Shown: piece after piece, positions 12,814-14,740 of the stretch
How the letters are laid out: each line of letters begins with the position of its first letter
Position numbering within the stretch: position 1 is the stretch's first letter
NCBI GenBank assembly: GCA_003021335.1
Contig: PXQL01000110.1
Span: 27,412-42,151 of the forward strand
Direction of reading: 5' to 3'
Length of the DNA: 14,740 bases
DNA from: Halobacteriales archaeon QH_10_67_13
Lineage (GTDB): Archaea > Halobacteriota > Halobacteria > Halobacteriales > Haloarculaceae
Translations under genes and position numbers: made by a program
The notes under the pieces: model-generated
What the model was told of the DNA's origin: nothing
Database searches by the model: none
Seen by the model: only the letters and a program-made list of their open reading frames with translations

Positions 12814-13917
12814 ATGGAGAATTCACCTGGGGATACGGTTGAGACGCTCCATCGTATCGCAACTGAGCTGCAATCCCAGGAGACCGTCGAGGGAGTCTGT
12901 GAGCTGACCGTGAGTGCGGCAGCGAGGGTGTTAGAGTTTAACCAGTGTGCGGTGCTACTCCGAGAGGGCGAGTGGCTCCTTCCGCGTGCCGTTTCCGACG
13001 ACGCTCCGCCCGACGGGAGCCGTCGAATGCGCCTCAATCAGGGGTTGGCGGGCAAAACGTACCGGTCCGGACGGTCCCAAATCGTTCAGAACCTCGACTC
13101 GGCAGCCGAAGCCGACCCCGCCAAATCGTCCTACCGGTCGGGGATCAGCGTCCCGATCGGCGAACACGGCGTGTTTCAGGCCGTCAGCACGACCGACGCC
13201 GCCTTCGACGAGGGCGATATCGAGATGGCAGAGCTGCTCGTGAGTCACACGAAAACCGCTCTCGATCGGATCAAACGCGAGCAGGAACTGAAACAGCAGG
13301 TCGAGCGGCTCGATCAGTTCGCCTCGGTGGTCAGCCACGATCTCCGGAATCCACTCCAGATCGCTCAGGCACACCTCCAACTCGCCCGGGAGACACGAGA
13401 CACCGAGTCGCTCCGGACGGTCGCAACCGCGCACGACCGGATGGATCGCCTGATCGACGACCTGCTGACGTTCGCGCGGGTCGGCACCGAGGCGATCGAC
13501 CCCGAGACCGTCGAACTCGCACGACTCACCAAGACCTGTTGGGCGAATCTCGAGGAAAACAACGCCACGTTGGATGTCCGGACAGAACGGACGGTCAGGG
13601 CCGACGGCGACCGTCTCCGTCAGCTGATCGAGAACCTGCTCTCGAACGCGATACAGTACGGCGGGACGGGCGTCTCGATCACCGTCGGCGACGTCGACAG
13701 CGGCTTTTACGTCGAGGACGATGGGCCGGGCATTCCGTCCGACGAGCGCACGGCCGTATTCGAGGCCGGCTACTCCCCCGGGACGGACGGGACCGGTTTC
13801 GGGCTGAGTATCGCAAAGCAGGCCGCCGAGGCACACGAGTGGAAGATTCACGCGACCGAGGCCGAGAGCGGCGGTGCCAGATTCGAGGTCACCGGCGTCA
13901 AGACGGCTACCGAGTAG
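12814..13917 (+). CDS. GAF-domain sensor histidine kinase, soluble, orphan
   Basis: This 367-aa cytoplasmic signalling kinase has no membrane segment. Domains in order: a GAF sensor (about residues 8-155); a short coiled coil (REQELKQQVERLDQF); a HisKA dimerisation domain with H-box SVVSHDLRNPL, phospho-acceptor H175; and a HATPase_c domain with N-box ENLLSNAIQYGG (273-284), G1 box DDGPGIP (302-308) and G2 box GTGFGLSIA (326-334). All catalytic boxes are intact. No PAS, receiver or output domain is present, and no response regulator lies in the window, so its partner must be elsewhere. GAF domains bind small molecules, chromophores or sense redox state; the ligand is unreadable. The ATG at 12814 is fixed by the TATA box 28 nt upstream. 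It is divergent from the Tat lipoprotein. Confidence 0.93.
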   Translation: MENSPGDTVETLHRIATELQSQETVEGVCELTVSAAARVLEFNQCAVLLREGEWLLPRAVSDDAPPDGSRRMRLNQGLAGKTYRSGRSQIVQNLDSAAEADPAKSSYRSGISVPIGEHGVFQAVSTTDAAFDEGDIEMAELLVSHTKTALDRIKREQELKQQVERLDQFASVVSHDLRNPLQIAQAHLQLARETRDTESLRTVATAHDRMDRLIDDLLTFARVGTEAIDPETVELARLTKTCWANLEENNATLDVRTERTVRADGDRLRQLIENLLSNAIQYGGTGVSITVGDVDSGFYVEDDGPGIPSDERTAVFEAGYSPGTDGTGFGLSIAKQAAEAHEWKIHATEAESGGARFEVTGVKTATE

Positions 13918-13987
13918 CTGGTGTCCCGTACCCCACTTCCGAGGACTCTCGATCGTCCTTTCCCCCGTGCACGACAGGCGACGCGTA

Positions 13988-14008
13988 TCGGCATTCACCC
14001 GATGCCGA
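13988..14008 (+). terminator. 7-bp hairpin downstream of the histidine kinase
   Basis: TCGGCAT (13988-13994) and ATGCCGA (14002-14008) form a perfect 7-pair stem with a 7-nt loop, about 70 nt after the kinase stop. CGCCCGGCGGGCG at 14021-14033 is a second GC-only inverted repeat just beyond it. Together they could end or stabilise the kinase transcript before the next promoter near 14087. A pyrimidine-rich run (CCTTTCCCCC) precedes them. Confidence 0.35.
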
Positions 14009-14086
14009 CGGGACGTGCCCCGCCCGGCGGGCGAGTACGGTCGCGTCCGGGCTGACCGATCGTTTCAGAGCCTGCCCGGACAACGG

Positions 14087-14093
14087 TTTCATC
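14087..14093 (+). promoter_or_regulatory. TATA-like box upstream of the interrupted zinc-ribbon micro-gene
   Basis: TTTCATC begins 29 nt before the ATG at 14116. It is a weaker match than the kinase promoter, but it has the leaderless spacing seen at other starts in the window. Confidence 0.35.
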
Positions 14094-14115
14094 TTCCCGC
14101 TCCCGAGTCACCGGT

Positions 14116-14289
14116 ATGGCGCACCGTCCCGAGTGCGGTACGGAGCTCACCGAGGCGTCGGACGTGGAATTTCAGGACCCGGACCCAACGGTGTCCGGCC
14201 CGTTTTGAACTTCCGAGCGTCTCTGCGTGGTCGGCTGTCACGGCTGCGCCGCGGCGATTGGAAGCGGCGTCGCCGACGGTGGCGACTGA
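14116..14289 (+). pseudogene. Zinc-ribbon micro-gene interrupted by TGA and missing one cysteine
   Basis: The frame from the ATG at 14116 starts MAHRPECGTELTEASDVE and reaches TGA at 14206-14208 after 30 codons. It then continues in frame with 26 codons, TSERLCVVGCHGCAAAIG..., to TGA at 14287-14289. CGHxC-like knuckles are plain: PECG near the start and C41xxC44 after the stop (the stop counted as residue 31). Position 4 is Arg (CGT) where zinc ribbons of the C(P)xCG type have Cys (TGT or TGC). A single base change explains the Arg, and a TGG to TGA change explains the stop, so this looks like a decaying zinc-finger micro-protein gene. Read-through or sequence error are alternatives. Confidence 0.5.
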
Positions 14290-14400
14290 CGACGACGACT
14301 CGGCCGCGCGTTCTCTCGTCCCGTGTGTCGGTTACCCGAGACTGTTCGGTTATACCGGCGGCAGTGAGACTCACGCGAGGATATCAGTGATTAACATACT

Positions 14401-14740
14401 CTACGCCGTTCGGTACAAGAAATCGTATCTGTGACCGACGTACGAGAGCTGACCGTCCGCCAGCTGGTCGCGCCTGGTCGACAGCCAGTCCCCGATCTCT
14501 GGAGTCGCCGCTGCGGGGACCGACTCCTCGACGAATTCGAGTAAACAACTCAGAAAGTACTGCTCGTCGCGGGGGTATTCCCCGTCTCGGGGGCGAACGA
14601 CGGCATCCGAGGCGTCGACGGCGAGTAGCGATCCGGCCCGACCCCGGAACTCCTCAAGTAGGTGCCGGCCCGCGCGGGCGTCCCTGTCGGCGTCATCGCC
14701 GATCGCGTCGTGATAGGCTTGCTGTACGGCTTCGTCTGCG
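14401..14740 (-). CDS. C-terminal part of a probable class I SAM-dependent methyltransferase (5' end outside the window)
   Basis: An open minus-strand frame enters at the right edge (first full codon 14737-14739) and ends at TAG 14401-14403, giving 112 residues. They have typical haloarchaeal acidic bias and G/C third positions. Segments such as LLEEFRGRAGSLLAVDASDAVV, the DGEYPRDEQYFLSCLLEFVEE stretch, and the closing DWLSTRRDQLADGQLSYVGHRYDFL recall the tail of haloarchaeal class I methyltransferases, where a W-L-x-x-R-R-x-x-x-x-x-G-x-L-x-Y-V-x-H pattern is common. The SAM-binding part is outside the window, so the function is a guess from memory; that this is coding is much safer. It converges with the micro-gene at 14116. 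Confidence 0.6.
   Translation of the reverse strand, partial: ADEAVQQAYHDAIGDDADRDARAGRHLLEEFRGRAGSLLAVDASDAVVRPRDGEYPRDEQYFLSCLLEFVEESVPAAATPEIGDWLSTRRDQLADGQLSYVGHRYDFLYRTA

Noticed and set aside
13907..14092. 61-codon minus-strand ORF after the histidine kinase, with a weak purine-rich site before its ATG
   Set aside because: Basic, low-information composition, overlap with the kinase end on the other strand, and no convincing TATA box. It covers the candidate hairpins instead.
11349..14289. Selenocysteine insertion at the in-frame UGAs of the micro-genes
   Set aside because: Selenoprotein machinery is not known in haloarchaea, UGA ends 8 of 14 genes here, and decay from TGG is simpler. 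Kept only as a remote alternative.
1..14740. CRISPR array, tRNA or rRNA genes, insertion sequence ends
   Set aside because: No regularly spaced repeats, cloverleaf-like segments, rRNA signatures, transposase motifs or terminal inverted repeats were seen by eye on either strand.

Overview
The window looks like chromosomal DNA from a halophilic archaeon (class Halobacteria). The DNA is very GC-rich with strong G/C at third codon positions. Proteins are rich in Asp/Glu. Exported proteins carry twin-arginine lipobox signals or a C-terminal PGF sorting segment. Several starts lie about 25-30 nt downstream of a TATA-like box, as expected for leaderless transcripts. Of 14 recognisable gene ends, 8 are TGA, 6 are TAG and none is TAA.

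Left third (1-5119, all minus strand): a truncated ABC-2 type permease and its ATPase, then a complete thiamine-type uptake operon reading from right to left: Tat lipoprotein binding protein (thiB/tbpA-like), fused two-domain permease (thiP-like) and ATPase (thiQ-like). The thi genes overlap or nearly overlap and appear translationally coupled. A TATA box about 26 nt before thiB suggests one leaderless operon transcript.

Middle (5205-9256): a plus-strand Get3/ArsA-type ATPase with the CxxC motif of tail-anchored-protein targeting factors; a minus-strand short-chain dehydrogenase lacking the usual catalytic lysine; plus-strand type II methionine aminopeptidase and an Ap4A-phosphorylase-like HIT protein; and a minus-strand unknown 196-aa protein preceded by an 18-codon leader ORF that ends inside its start codon.

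Right third (9372-14740): a large secreted surface protein with an HExxH motif and a PGF-CTERM-like tail (resembles the Hvo_1808 family), a 72-aa two-helix membrane protein, a Tat lipoprotein of unknown function, an orphan GAF-histidine kinase, and the C-terminal part of a probable methyltransferase running off the right edge. The intergenic stretches here hold two zinc-finger-like micro-genes, each with archaeal promoter spacing but interrupted by an in-frame TGA, plus several inverted repeats. These include a nested 35-bp inverted repeat between the lipoprotein and the kinase, and a hairpin whose loop contains a stop codon.

Most genes are ordinary haloarchaeal housekeeping or transport functions. 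The parts most worth a second look are the two interrupted micro-genes, the leader ORF, the nested palindrome and the lysine-less dehydrogenase.
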